A DNA stretch of 64,000 nucleotides, taken from assembly GCA_028583405.1 (NCBI GenBank), contig CM053261.1, positions 14,084,783 through 14,148,782 of the forward strand. The letters are read 5' to 3'. Below are positions 53,351 to 64,000 of this stretch, one piece after another (the stretch's first letter is position 1; every line of letters starts with the position of its first letter). The position numbers and the translations under genes are program-made. The DNA comes from Pogonophryne albipinna. Lineage: Eukaryota > Chordata > Actinopteri > Perciformes > Artedidraconidae. The notes under the pieces are model-generated. The model had not been told where the DNA came from. It did no database searches and saw only the letters and a program-made list of their open reading frames with translations.

Positions 53351-55340
53351 AATTCTGCACCAGACCATGAACACACAGAGTTGCTTCTTCAATTTAGAGA
53401 TCTTTGGAAGATCTGGATGTTGTAATGTCACAAACACAGTAAAATGTGGCAGTTTCAGATTTGTAATGTGAATTTATTTTCCCATCACAAACAGTTGTAC
53501 AAAGATTACAATTGTTATTTGGTCAAGACACATTTTAATTGATATTATCAGAGGTACACAAATAGTTTTTCTAGCAGCTATTGTGTGAGATTAAGATCAA
53601 AACTTTTTATGGAAAATGTGACATTAAACCATGTTTGTGCATCGATGTGATGAAATGAATGGGTTCATGTTATACTCCTCATTAAAACAAGCTGTGCTAA
53701 TCACATCTGAGGATGAAGTGGAAATGTGGTGCATGAATTACATCAGATCATACTCAATGTCCAGGGACATTTCCCTAATTTATGGCAGAATAACATAACC
53801 GAAATGAACAGAAACTCGGCTGACAGATATATTTGTGGAAAGTTTTACATTTTAAACAACTCGCTAATTAAACAGAGACACTTACAAACACTTCCCATGA
53901 CTACAAATAAGTAAAAAGACTGAGTGGTTAGAGTAGCTGAATTTAGTTTTTGATAGACTTCAGAAATAATAAATAAGGTTTGATTTACAATATATTTACA
54001 AAAATCTATAAAAAGATTATCCTGATTAAGCTCTCGTGTGTCGTTTTTTTTATAGCCGTTTTCTCAAAATATGACATTTCAAGATGATGTTTGTCATGTA
54101 TTGCTTTTTTTTTTATTATTCAAAATCAATAGTTTTACACTTAGATATAGGTGATATTGTATTGCAGTACTGTAAAGAACAACAGAGTCAGCGTTGTTTG
54201 GTCATATTTATTATTTAACATTTCATCTGAAGTTTTGAAAGGAAGCTGAAGAAAAAGAGTTTCACTCACACATAATGTAGCTTGAGCAGCAAAAAACATA
54301 CAATCAAACAAGTGGGAAACAGACATCAACAATATGCTATGTGCAGACATCCCAGCAGTACCGTACAGATCCATTATAAAACTACAATGTTTTTTCTTCT
54401 ACCGCCACCAACTAACTAAATATTTCTCAAGTAAACTTTGTGGATGGCCGAATATTTTTATACTTTTAGTCTAAAGTCAACCAATCCTGGTAAAGAGGGG
54501 AATTTACAGGGACAAAACAGTTTTTTAGATCTGTGCTAATCTCAAAGTTTTAAACAGAAATCTCTTCAAAAGATAAATATTCTTTAGCTGAAAATATGAG
54601 CCATGCAATAATTCACTGTAAAGACATACAGGGGGTATAGCACTAGATAGCCAAAGTGATTTTCTTTAGTTTCTGACTCTAAATCAGAAGATCTCCCAAC
54701 CACGGAGCTCGGGCCCCGACACATTCACCGCCTGCCATGTTTGTCTTCCTCAGTTCTCGTCTACGTGCAAACTTCCAAACTTCTCTCGTCCTCTGCCTCT
54801 ACATCTCAATGGCTTGTAGGCTGTCCTCCCATCTTTTCTCTTTTCGATCTTAAAGAAAATCCTTAAAACTCACCAAAGGTCCTAACAGTAAACATGCTTC
54901 TATAATATATAAAACAAATATTTTCAGTAATCCCTGTCCCTCAGTGTTTCAAATGGAACATGCTAAAAACCCAGAAAGCCAATGTAAGGTAAACATATTT
55001 ACGTTAAAAGGAAAGGAATACTGAAAGACATTGGGCAAAGTGTATCTTATTATCATTTCAATCAAAGTTCCAAACTAACAAAAATGGAATTGATAGGTCA
55101 TAGCAAGCAGATGCAGCTGGTGATTTTCATATTTAACTGTAAGAACATGGCATTTATTCCCCCCCCCCCCCGCTGAAGTTAATGATTTGATGTTGTCTGT
55201 ATAGTCAAGTAGCATGCAGGAACACACAAACAGCAGTCTTTAAAGAAGAGTGGAGATCTCTGCAGATGCTTTAATCCTACAATAATGGGAGTGATGGTAT
55301 GAGATTCGACTGGATTTTTTCTCCCAGTCTTAGTTGGAGT
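53351..55340. other. Intergenic region
   Basis: AT-rich, with no recognised gene or transposon end. A poly-C run lies near 55160. Confidence 0.5.
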
Positions 55341-55341
55341 G

Positions 55342-55809
55342 TTAAAGGTCCCATGTCATGGCCATTTCTACTGATCATAATTCCATTGTTGAGGTATACT
55401 AGAATAGATTTACATTGTGCAATTTTCCAAACTCACATTGGTTTCTCATACAGCATCTCTGTATAGTATGTGTATTCACGCAAATCCGCGGAGCTGCAGC
55501 TGCCTGAGAAAAGATTGAGTGTGTGTGTGTGTGTGTGAGGATTGGTCTTAACGTAACGGCTCCGCGGACTGGTCCTTTTGGACCAGTTGGTCCATTGGGT
55601 CGTCGTTACGTCACTTGGTTCCCGGAAGAAACAAATGGAAAAAGAAAAATCTCCAACGAGGCGTTCTGGGACAGGTGTGTTAGAGTTTTACTCGCTACAG
55701 GGTGTACTTTGAGGGTTTTTGACTCTGCAGACCGTTTACATGCATAAAAGGCTTCATAACACACAAGGGGACGGGTAATAACCGGAAAAGCATGACATGG
55801 GACCTTTAA
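55342..55809. mobile_element. TTAA MITE, copy 2
   Basis: It starts TTAAAGGTCCCATGTCATGG and ends CATGACATGGGACCTTTAA, with TTAA on both sides. It is inverted relative to the copy at 36445-37527. It is shorter than that copy even without the hAT insert (468 versus about 780 bp). Confidence 0.9.
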
Positions 55810-56070
55810 TGCAGGAAAGGAAGTGAGTAAAAATCTCGAGTCAAGTCATTCGGGTCAGGTTTTCTCAGAGTGGTAGTGCATGGTTTGGTTTGGGGTGGAG
55901 TGGTTGCATGCTGCAGTCCAGGGTGTGGGCGTGGCATGGCTAAAAGGTGCATCACTGCGGGTAAACAACAGTCAGCTGACAGTCTTATCAAAGGTAGCTT
56001 GGGACCAGCATCATGGAAATTCTTAGCTGGTTCTTAACATGCTATAGTTTGGGGTGGAGTGTATCTGTTT

Positions 56071-58113
56071 TCAGATGAAGGTGGAGTCCATGGTGCTGGT
56101 GTCCTGCGCACTGCGGGCTCGGGCCTCAAAAAGCTGTTTTATCAAGGCCGACTTCTCCTGCTCCAGCTGTGTGATGCGCTCGCTCCTCTCCGTCACTTCC
56201 TGAGAAGATTCAAGATTCAAAGGTTTTAATGTCATATGCACATAAGTTAAAGTGTAGAAATGGCATGAAAATCTTCTGACCCGAGCTCCTCCAACAATGG
56301 AACATATATAATAAAATACAAAAATACAAATAAAAAATAGTGCAAGAAGTCTATATACACGTAAATTGAATGATATAAAGAACAGAATGTAAAATTAAAT
56401 ATTGTACATTAAGATGAAATTAAATACGGTTTATTATGGTGATAACTATTTAGATAGAGGACAAACAGATGAAGGTTTATCGAGGCACAGAGTTCAGAAA
56501 ATGGATAAAGTGATTCACTGAAAACATCCACTGACTGGTAACTGTTAGTGACTTCTTCTATGTATTGGCAGTGTGCAGACTGGGTCTAACCTGTGTGAGG
56601 AGTCGGTTCTGATCCTTCAGTCTCAGGATGGCTTGTGGGGGAGCTGGAGCCGGGGGCTGCGGGTTAGCGGCGGTCTGAGCAGCGCTGGAGGGAAATGACT
56701 GCTGAGAAACAAAGAGGAATCAAAGAATAGTTTATAATTAACCTACTTGTTAAATATACTCAGCTTCCCATAATCATGTACAGATTGGAATTCCCCTGAA
56801 CTATATTTTGTGTGAGTATTTACTGACTTCAGCTTTGAGCCATACGAATTTCCCAATAGCAAGTGTTTTATACTTTAATTTTTTTTTAATATAATTGTTC
56901 TCGTCTACAGCCATGTTAGCAGCTCTGAAGGCAAGGCAAGTTTATTTATATAGCACCTTTCAACACAAGGCAATTCAAAGTGCTTTACAAAAAATGAAGG
57001 ACAGAGGCTATTCCTAGGCACAGCAGTTAGCATACAAACATGCTCACAGTGACAGTGTAAACATGCTGATGTCTGGCAGGTATGACGTTTACCTCCTTGG
57101 TGATATGGTGAGCTTTGTTCACACATATTCAAAACAGGGCTCTTGGATTTAAAAGGTTACATTTGACCAGGTGATCTTCAAAATGAAGAAGTCAATCCAT
57201 ATGATCATTTATATTCACAATAGATGTAGATTGTGAGACATTAAGAACATTTAATTTAGCTAGATTTACAATAAATGCAAAAGATTAAATGGGGCAGTCA
57301 GCACTCACCATCCCAGAGCAGGAAATAAGGTCATTAAGGCAGCGGTTGACTTCTTGCAATTTGGGTATTAGGACATTCATGCGACTCTGATTAGCTTCTG
57401 TGAAGAAATCCTGTGAGAAGAGAACATAAAATACATTATGTAAATACAGCAGTGGTGGATACAAGTAGTTAAAGGTCATAAAAATGTCATTATAAAGTGG
57501 GATGATTATTTAACAAACCAATGAAAAGCTTTGGTAAAGCAGCTTAATATAAACTAATAAGGAAACACTCTGAGGAAGAACATTATGTATTTTTTTAAAC
57601 AATATATTAGAAGATATTTTTTTGCTGCCAGTGCATATCAAAAACACTGAAGCACTCCGGTAAGAATAAATTACTTCCTTTCCTTATCCTCAAAAAATAA
57701 ATGCCTTCATTTTGCATTCTTTATAACGGTCAGAAAAGTCTGATAGTTTTTAGGTTTAGAACAAAACAACCAAAGCACTCAGTTCAACAGCTTTAGATTT
57801 TTATTATACATATCCGTTTGATATATCCTCATATGCCAAGATATTTTCGACATTTGTCCTTCTATCTATATCAATAAAACAAAAAATCATCAAACAACAA
57901 AACACAACAGGCCTCATCTCCAATACTTTATATCTGAGCTCTTTGGACCAGTGAGTGTGAACTGACCGTGCAGTGGGAGTTCTGGCCGACCTGCCTCTGC
58001 CTCTCGGTCACATTGTGGATTTGGCCCTGGTACCAGTCTCGGGCCCGCTCCACCACCTCCAGGCCCGCCAGCAGAGAGTCCTTCTCCTGCTCCAGCTCTT
58101 TCATTTGCTTCAA
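56071..58113 (-). CDS. sapcd2: Sapcd2 (suppressor APC domain-containing 2), last four coding exons
   Basis: Coiled-coil protein; SAPCD2 acts in planar spindle orientation and apical polarity and is linked to APC. Exons in transcript order are 57967-58113, 57309-57410, 56591-56698 and 56071-56199, all phase 0, giving 161 residues plus TGA. They read LKQMKELEQEKDSLLAGLE, VVERARDWYQGQIHNVTERQ, LIPKLQEVNRCLNDLI, a proline/alanine-rich linker, ILRLKDQNRLLTQEVTE, SERITQLEQEKSALIKQLFE, and end MDSTFI. This order and the C-terminal end match my memory of human SAPCD2. The N-terminal EF-hand-like half was not found in the window and may lie beyond base 64000. The second-last exon has tandem acceptors CAGCAG, so one extra Gln is possible. 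Confidence 0.85.
56206..56545 (-). repeat. LINE-like repeat in sapcd2 last intron
   Basis: GATTCAAGATTCAAAGGTTT, then TAATGTCATATGCACATAAG, with an AT-rich continuation. It resembles antisense LINE 3' ends. Boundaries are approximate. Confidence 0.4.
56933..57012 (-). repeat. Short LINE 3' tail
   Basis: AAGGCAAGGCAAGTTTATTT, then TATAGCACCTTTCAACACAA and AAAGTGCTTTACA. This is a very common teleost repeat end, antisense here, in a sapcd2 intron. Confidence 0.6.
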
Positions 58114-58424
58114 CTGTGTGAGTTAAAGGTTAAAAGGAGGGGTAGGTTGTTGAAGAGTGAAAAAAGGGGGGCACAAAACGAAACATTTGATTGGAAATTG
58201 TCAAATAAAATAAAAACCTGAAGTCATTTTCTGTATAGACCTCACTGAGGCAGCAAACGTGTCATTGTAATCACTTAGAGAGATTAAAGGGGCCCTATTA
58301 TGCTTTTGGGGGTTTTCCCTTTCCTGTAGTGCAGGGGTGCCCAATACGTCGATCGCAAAGGTAGTGTGGGTAGATCGCATGGCATTGAAAAATCCATCCT
58401 TACTATGGCAACCCGCTCCCGCCC

Positions 58425-58617
58425 CACTGCGTCAGGCCGTTGTGTCCTTGGGCAATACACTTCACCCGAATTTGCTCCTGTGGGTATTGTCCACAGTAGA
58501 TGACCATTACATGTATGTATGATCTGTATGTGTAATGTGTATTTGTAAAGCGCTTTGAGAGTCATTGATAAAGCGCTATAATAAATATAAGGATTATTAT
58601 TATTATTATTATTTGCC
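58425..58617 (+). mobile_element. SINE inside the hAT element
   Basis: GTGTCCTTGGGCAATACACT, then TTTGTAAAGCGCTTTGAGAG and AAAGCGCTATAATAAATATA, with an (ATT)n tail at 58594-58617. This is typical of a teleost tRNA-derived SINE. Confidence 0.65.
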
Positions 58618-58899
58618 ACTTGATTGACGTACAGGTAAGCCAGTCTGAGATCTCATCTTTTTTTAACACGCAGCTCACCATGCATGCGCGGTCAACCGCA
58701 CCAGCTGCAAATCACCGGAGAGCTGATTACCTAGTTAGCCTTACAATTTATACAATTCTACTAAAGAAAGGGTATAGAATTGACGTAATGACCAAAAATG
58801 TATTGAGTGGTATTGTGCCATACGGGTTCATGCAGTTATGCAAGGTACACCAACATAAGGTATACTCAGTATATATATAAATAAATATATGTCCGATAG

Positions 58900-59110
58900 A
58901 TAGATAGAATTACTAACAAAGAACTGCTAACAGAGCACTTATATACTAATAAAGGACTGGCTTATCTAAAGCCAGTTGTGTAGCACTTGAAATGTTTGGC
59001 TCTATGAAACCTGATGTACTGATTCTGTTTTCTTCAAGGTTGTATCTTCCTGGTCGAATGTACTTATTGTAAGTCGCTTTGGATAAAAGCGTCAGCTAAA
59101 TGCAATGTAA
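58900..59110 (+). repeat. SINE/LINE-tail fragment
   Basis: It ends with TTGTAAGTCGCTTTGGATAA, then AAGCGTCAGCTAAATGCAAT, a 3' tail shared by many fish SINEs and L2-like LINEs. The left border is uncertain. Confidence 0.5.
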
Positions 59111-59630
59111 TATGTTTAGTATTTTTAATGTAGGCAGATCATTTTGACTTGGTCATTTTAAAAGTAGCTCCCAAGCTGAAAAAGTGTGTGTACCCCTGAG
59201 TGTAGTGTGTTATATAGGTTTTTGTGCATGTAAATGGTTTGCAAAGGCTTAAATCCCAGAGTTTCTCTCCCACACCCCCCCCCCCCCCTGCCTGAAACAC
59301 CTCCATTGGACTCCTTTATCTACTTCTGCATCATAGTGACATCACTATGTAACACTTGCGCTTCTATTGGGCAGCGCTCCAACACATTGTGTTAGGCTTA
59401 GGGACAGGACACCTCTAAGCGATTGACCAATCACAACAGAGCCAATCAGCTAACCAATCAGCGCAAACTGGGCTCTGGTTTCAGACAGAGGGTGAAAAGA
59501 GGTGCTGCAGCACAGGCAGTATAAGAAAAATAAAGAGCTCTTTGAACATTAAAGCATGGAGACATGTCCCAGAAGAGTCACTAAATACAAATGTGAACCT
59601 GGAAATAATAGCGTAATAGGGCCCCTTTAA

Positions 59631-59883
59631 GATTAAATCTAATCATTGACGGCGGCCAGCAGTCTGCATTGGTACTCCAATCTTTTCACACAAGGGCATC
59701 TGCAGCCAACTCTTTTGTGCTGTCCGAGACAATGGTGCCGTATCAATTGTGCCGGACTCTCTCCCATCCTGAACAATGTTTAGAGGAGCAATCACCCGGG
59801 TGTCATGGCAACCGCACAGCAACCTAAGAATGGGGTAAACAGCACTTCAACTATGGCCGCCCCAGTGTGTGAAAGAGAAAGAG

Positions 59884-59935
<52 letters not shown>

Positions 59936-61440
59936 CTGCATTGAGTTGTGCTGACCAGGCTGTCCACACTGCCACAGTGCAGGCCTCATTGCTGGCATTC
60001 AGCCACCTGGTGTGTTATCTTTCTATCCACCCATCGCTCAATCCCTGCATCCCCTGTGAAGCTCAGTAAATCCCCCCGATCATCGCTCATCAGTGCTGTT
60101 TAAAAAGGTTGCGCGAGAAACTTAAACAGAACAAGGGATTTCAGAGTCTGACATCAAATCCTGTGCAACATATTTGTGCTCTTTCCCAAAGAGCCTAAAG
60201 TGAGAGAACAAGAGAGGAAGGGGGGGTTTTAGGTATGAGAGGTCCGTCTAGAATGAAGCCTGACCCAGTGTCAGGCTTCATGAATACGCGGTAGGTCCAC
60301 AGGCAGGAAAACCCACAGTTTATAAAAGAAAGAGAAAACACACACAGAGAGGGAGCAGAGCAGCACATGGCTGAAAGGTTAGGGAAGAGTGTGTGCATGT
60401 ATGTTTGTCATAGCTGAATGAACAGGCGTGAATACAGGACAACAACGCGCATACAATAACATGACGCCTGTTGCCCAAGCTGTTCGACTAAAAACACAAA
60501 GAAGAACATAACTGCCTTTCAAACTGCATCTACAAAGCACCACGAAACTGTGTGTTCTGAACATCAATACAACAGCAGCTCAGAGGCAATAAACAGTTCA
60601 AAAGTCCCTGAAACAAAGACAGTGTTACAGCCGGACGAACAACCCTGGATATATCCTAATACATCTGTCCAATATTCTTTTCGATCAGTTGGTCAACTGA
60701 AACAGTATAAAATCTAAATATATTCAAAATAGTGGTATTTCAAAGAGTGAAAAGCAGCACAAAACATGACCATGATATATTAGTACTTTTTCTCTGTTAA
60801 ACCAATCAACTAATTTCATCCACTCATCAACCCATTTCTGCATATCCTAAAACAGAAGCATTACAACACCCCGACAGGTTAACACTAATGAAAAGACCCA
60901 ATGTCCTTGGAAATAGAAAATATTTCTTAATTGATATGCCAGTTATTCTTCAGATTAATCACTTAGTTGTTACTTTAGGATATATAGAAATCCATCAAAT
61001 TCTAGCTTCTTTATAAAAAAGGACCGAAGATATTAAGTTTAAAATGATACAAAACAGAAAAAGTAGTAAAGCCTCACATTGCGAGACACTTCACAGTACA
61101 TTATTGGTAGTTTTTCTTGAGACAACTTGAAACTTGATTGTCGATAAGATCCTGGCAATATGATAACTACTTAAGATGGACAACACCACAGAATGTTAGA
61201 GCCATAGAACAAGCCTTAAAGTCCCTAAAGTCCCTAAAACCAGCCTAAATAAGTAGTTCATCTATTTTTCCAATCATATTTCTCTCAACTCACAATTAAC
61301 TGTCAAAACAACCTGGTGCATATCTAGCGGATGTTGAAATGTAATCATTACAAAACCACCACAAAGGCAAACTTTACTATCCTGCATCTCTTTTACCATC
61401 TCTGTCTTTCTGCCATCTGTCTCCTCCTCTCTCCCTACTC
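59631..61440. other. Noncoding region, probable sapcd2 upstream intron or intergenic
   Basis: It contains a (GT)n tract at about 59885-59932 and a perfect 12-bp hairpin at 60253-60281. No exon of sapcd2 or of another gene was recognised here. Confidence 0.45.
59885..59932. repeat. (GT)n microsatellite
   Basis: A pure dinucleotide tract of about 48 bp. Confidence 0.95.
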
Positions 61441-61635
61441 ACCCAGAGGAAAAAGTGCAGGGCCTTGCTGCTGTACAGGCCGCTGCCGAGGGGGATGAAC
61501 ACGGTGGTGTAGGCAGCCAACACGGCTGTCCAGGCTGGGTCGGGCCGGCCGAGCGAGTCCTCAACTTCCACCAGGCCCCTAGGCCCGACCCGGCTCACTA
61601 CCATCAGGGCAGCCGGGGGCCAAATCGGCCTGGGT
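61441..61635 (-). CDS. Unassigned candidate coding exon
   Basis: On the - strand there is an acceptor CCCACCCAG and a donor CTCTGG/GTGAGTAG. The open frame between them begins in phase 1, ends in phase 0 and has codon-like GC-rich third positions. It reads PIWPPAALMVVSRVGPRGLV, then a charged stretch, then TAVLAAYTTVFIPLGSGLYS and a short hydrophobic end (ALHFFLW). I do not recognise the protein. Its end phase would fit the sapcd2 exon at 58113, but its sequence does not resemble the Sapcd2 N-terminus as I know it. It may belong to another gene. Confidence 0.4.
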
Positions 61636-62034
61636 GGGAGGGCCAGAGGGAAGGGGGAGGAGGAGAGGGGCAGGGAGGGAGGGGGGGTCGGTCAGTCTGC
61701 CTCTTCTGACATAGAGGCCGAGAAGGAAAGAGACGGAGACATAAACAGGGAGAGAAAGAGAACTAGAACAGAGTGAGAAATGGTGGGGCAAAGGGGAGAG
61801 ACGCAGAGTGAAGGGAGGCATGGGCTCCGACTGGAGGGTGGGAGGGGCAGAGTCAGGGGGAGGCAGCGAGCCGAGGGGTGGGAGGGGAATGTGGGGGCCA
61901 ATAGAGAGGGAAGAGACTCTACCAGAAAACTTTTTCCTGGAATTTTCCGACTTCTACTGTTTTCTTTTTCATGTAAATACAATATTTCCTGCCCTCCAGG
62001 CTCCATCACTGTTATTTCCAATCACACCCTAAAA

Positions 62035-62392
62035 CAGTGTTTCTCAAACTTTTTCATACCAAGGACCACTTAACCAATAAAAAAACACTCGCGGACCACC
62101 TAACTCCACAAATATCAAAAAACACATCGTTTTTCTAGAACAGATTACAAATCACCTGAAAATGGTACAAACAAGTGGCAGCATGTGTGATGAAGGTGTT
62201 GCGCTGGGCTATATCATGCAATCGAAAGTGAAACTTAAGCTCGCTCCATTGCGGAGATATTCCCGCGAGAGTGCGGAAAACTGAAATGAATTTATTTATT
62301 TAAAATGTGAAATGTTACCAATATACTCACGGACCACTAGGGGGCGCTCACGGACCACCAGTGGTCCGCGGACCACACTTTGAGAAGCACTG
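62035..62392. mobile_element. hAT (Charlie-like) MITE
   Basis: The left end CAGTGTTTCTCAAACTTTTT and the right end CACACTTTGAGAAGCACTG are inverse, with GGACCAC motifs repeated near both ends. The flanks CCCTAAAA and CTCTAGAT agree only in part, so the 8-bp duplication has decayed. Confidence 0.8.
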
Positions 62393-63480
62393 CTCTAGAT
62401 GATAGGAAAGGAGGTTTCAAACTTCCTTTATAACCTCCTTTAGCTTAGGATCCACTGGACCTCCCTCACCAAAAGGAGAGGAGAAAATGCTGCCCCACAA
62501 TGCCTTGCAGCCGCAGCATTTGCCGTCACACAACAGTCGGCCGTTCACGGAAACAACCGATTATGACCGAGAAATGATATCATGAAAGTTACGGTGCTTA
62601 TTAAGCTTTTTAAAAAGTAGGTGGCAACTTGCCAAAGTGCTTTGTTTTGAACGTTCATCAGTATTATAATCAAGTCAACATTTCACAGTCTTTACTGAGC
62701 TGTGTGGAGTTTGTTCAACTTTTAAAAGATGTTTGAATGGTGATATACAGAGTGATAGATGTTAAGGACTTACGTTTATAATAAATACATCTGTATTGAT
62801 TTTAAGATATTTTCATAGTTCATACAATCTTTGGGATCATTTGTATTCATGTGGACCGGAGGGAGAGGGTGACGAGCATAAGTTTCACTTTCCTTTTTTA
62901 TTTCAATTCCAACTTTGGTCATGAAGAATATGTTTCTCTGTTGTCCACGTTCATAAAGCATAAAACAACAGCATCAGAGCACGGTGCAGAGTCTGTAGAT
63001 GAGTTTACAGTAGTCCCTCGTTCTTATTAAACATCCATGTTGTAGTCCGCTGTATAGAAAACTAGTTTCCATAGTTTCCCCACAGCAGCAGACGCACATT
63101 TATGATGTCCGCTGGCGCATCATAAACACGTCGGATAGTGAAAGTGCAGTAGGATTCTCTAAAGTACCACAGTCTCTTTTCCTAAATCCTTTTGAATTCT
63201 CCTATCCACTATCCCTTAACCCCGTGACGTTTCACTCAGAGGTCAAGGAATAGACGATAGGGTTAGAACTTAGGAGCTTATTTTTGGACTATTCGACTGC
63301 AGACATGCACTGGAATTGAATGTTCTATTTTATCCCTGCAAAGTCTGCTTTTAAATTGTGTTGTGCAAAAGTTAAATTTCAGGTGTTTGGGGACGAATAT
63401 GAACTTATAACCGATAACATCCAATATGTTTACCGTCTTGATGACAAAGTGGAGACTTGTTATGTTGTTTGAAAGGCATC
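62393..63480. other. Intergenic region
   Basis: No gene, RNA or clear transposon end was seen. Confidence 0.45.
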
Positions 63481-64000
63481 CAATAGTTAATACATTTCAT
63501 TTCATTTAATCATTTATTTGAATAGGGACAATGCACATTAATGAACATTTAAGACAAATAATGCTTCAAGTGTAAACAATGCCAGATGTTAGCTTTGAGC
63601 TAATTTCCATCCGTAGTCCCTGACATACAACATATAAGAACATGACATTTATAAACATAGCAAAAAATAAATACATGATATGCAAAAAGAGCATGAGCAG
63701 CATACAAGCATTTACCACTTGGCAGTATAATGTAGCAGCAACGACATATACAGTGCAAGAGAAGATACAAGAGCTACCTAAAGTGCAAGAGGAGATACCC
63801 CTGTATTAAAGTGCATTTAGCGGTGATTGCATGTCTGTTTGTTTCTCAACCACTCTTTGAGTTGACCTTTAAAGCTATTGAGAGTGGGACAATCCCGTAT
63901 CTCAGTTGGGAGGCTATTCCAGAGTGAGCTGCCTTTAATGGAGAGGACATTTTGACCAAAAGTGGTCCGTCTACGATGAACTTCACAGTCTCCTCTGGTT
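63481..64000 (-). mobile_element. LINE-derived repeat, runs off the window
   Basis: It begins TTTCATTTCATTTAATCATT. Later parts read CTCAGTTGGGAGGCTATTCC and AGAGTGAGCTGCCTTTAATG, like the antisense of a fish non-LTR retrotransposon. The 5' part lies outside the window. Confidence 0.5.

Larger units (their letters stand above)
58332..59199. mobile_element. hAT element inside the TTAA MITE
   Basis: The left end CAGGGGTGCCCAATACGTCG and the right end AAGTGTGTGTACCCCTG are inverse over the outer bases. The flanks CTGTAGTG and GTGTAGTG (offset by one base) suggest a slightly mutated 8-bp duplication. No transposase is seen. Confidence 0.65.
58284..59630. mobile_element. TTAA MITE with nested insertions
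   Basis: The ends are TTAAAGGGGCCCTATTATGC and GCGTAATAGGGCCCCTTTAA, bordered by TTAA at 58284-58287 and 59627-59630. A hAT element and SINE sequences lie inside it. It sits just upstream of the first visible sapcd2 exon. Confidence 0.9.

Noticed and set aside
61455..62073. Gly/Arg-rich + strand and Pro/Ser-rich - strand frames
   Set aside because: They result from purine-rich low-complexity sequence (GGGAGG and GAGAGA runs), not from conserved coding sequence.

Overview
The window is vertebrate, and almost certainly teleost (bony fish) DNA. The genes are split by GT-AG introns and separated by long AT-rich intergenic stretches. There are long (GT)n microsatellites. The interspersed repeats are typical of ray-finned fish: a Tc1/mariner element whose ends start CAGTGGGGCA, piggyBac and TTAA-flanked MITEs, hAT elements, tRNA-derived SINEs and L2-like LINE tails. 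Nothing in it looks bacterial or viral.

Layout from left to right: (1) 2.5-14.5 kb, + strand: a complete pax8 gene. It has a noncoding first exon, a 22-nt first coding exon and ten further coding exons. All splice phases agree and give a 461-residue Pax8 with paired domain, octapeptide and C-terminal transactivation region. (2) 14.5-21 kb: intergenic, with a sharp CpG-rich block just past the pax8 poly(A) signal. (3) 21.4-29.6 kb, - strand: psd4 (EFA6B), an Arf6 exchange factor with Sec7 and PH domains. Fifteen coding exons join in frame to 1085 codons. pax8 and psd4 are tail-to-tail, as recalled for human PAX8/PSD4, so this is probably conserved synteny. (4) 33.6-36.2 kb, + strand: a two-exon, ten-finger C2H2 zinc-finger gene, followed by a TTAA MITE with a hAT MITE inside it. 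(5) 39.7-42.2 kb, - strand: an orphan rhodopsin-class GPCR with one coding exon and probable 5' UTR exons. (6) 42.9-52.2 kb: a nest of transposons. A piggyBac element holds a 5-kb foldback element whose inverted repeats both carry the start of a THAP zinc finger. That foldback holds a hAT element, which holds a TTAA MITE. A Tc1 copy has landed in the remaining piggyBac transposase fragment. (7) 52.2-56 kb: intergenic with LINE and MITE copies. (8) 56.1-58.1 kb, - strand: the last four coding exons of sapcd2. One unassigned candidate exon lies at 61.4-61.6 kb. (9) 58.3-59.6 kb: a second nest (TTAA MITE, then hAT, then SINE), followed by more repeats to the end.

The genes do not form a pathway together. 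Pax8 is a developmental transcription factor (thyroid, kidney, otic). Psd4 activates Arf6 at the plasma membrane. Sapcd2 is a cell-polarity and spindle-orientation protein. The zinc-finger protein and the GPCR have unknown targets and ligands. The most notable material is the transposon nest, above all the inverted duplication of a THAP-coding terminus, and the GPCR that lacks the usual extracellular disulfide cysteine.
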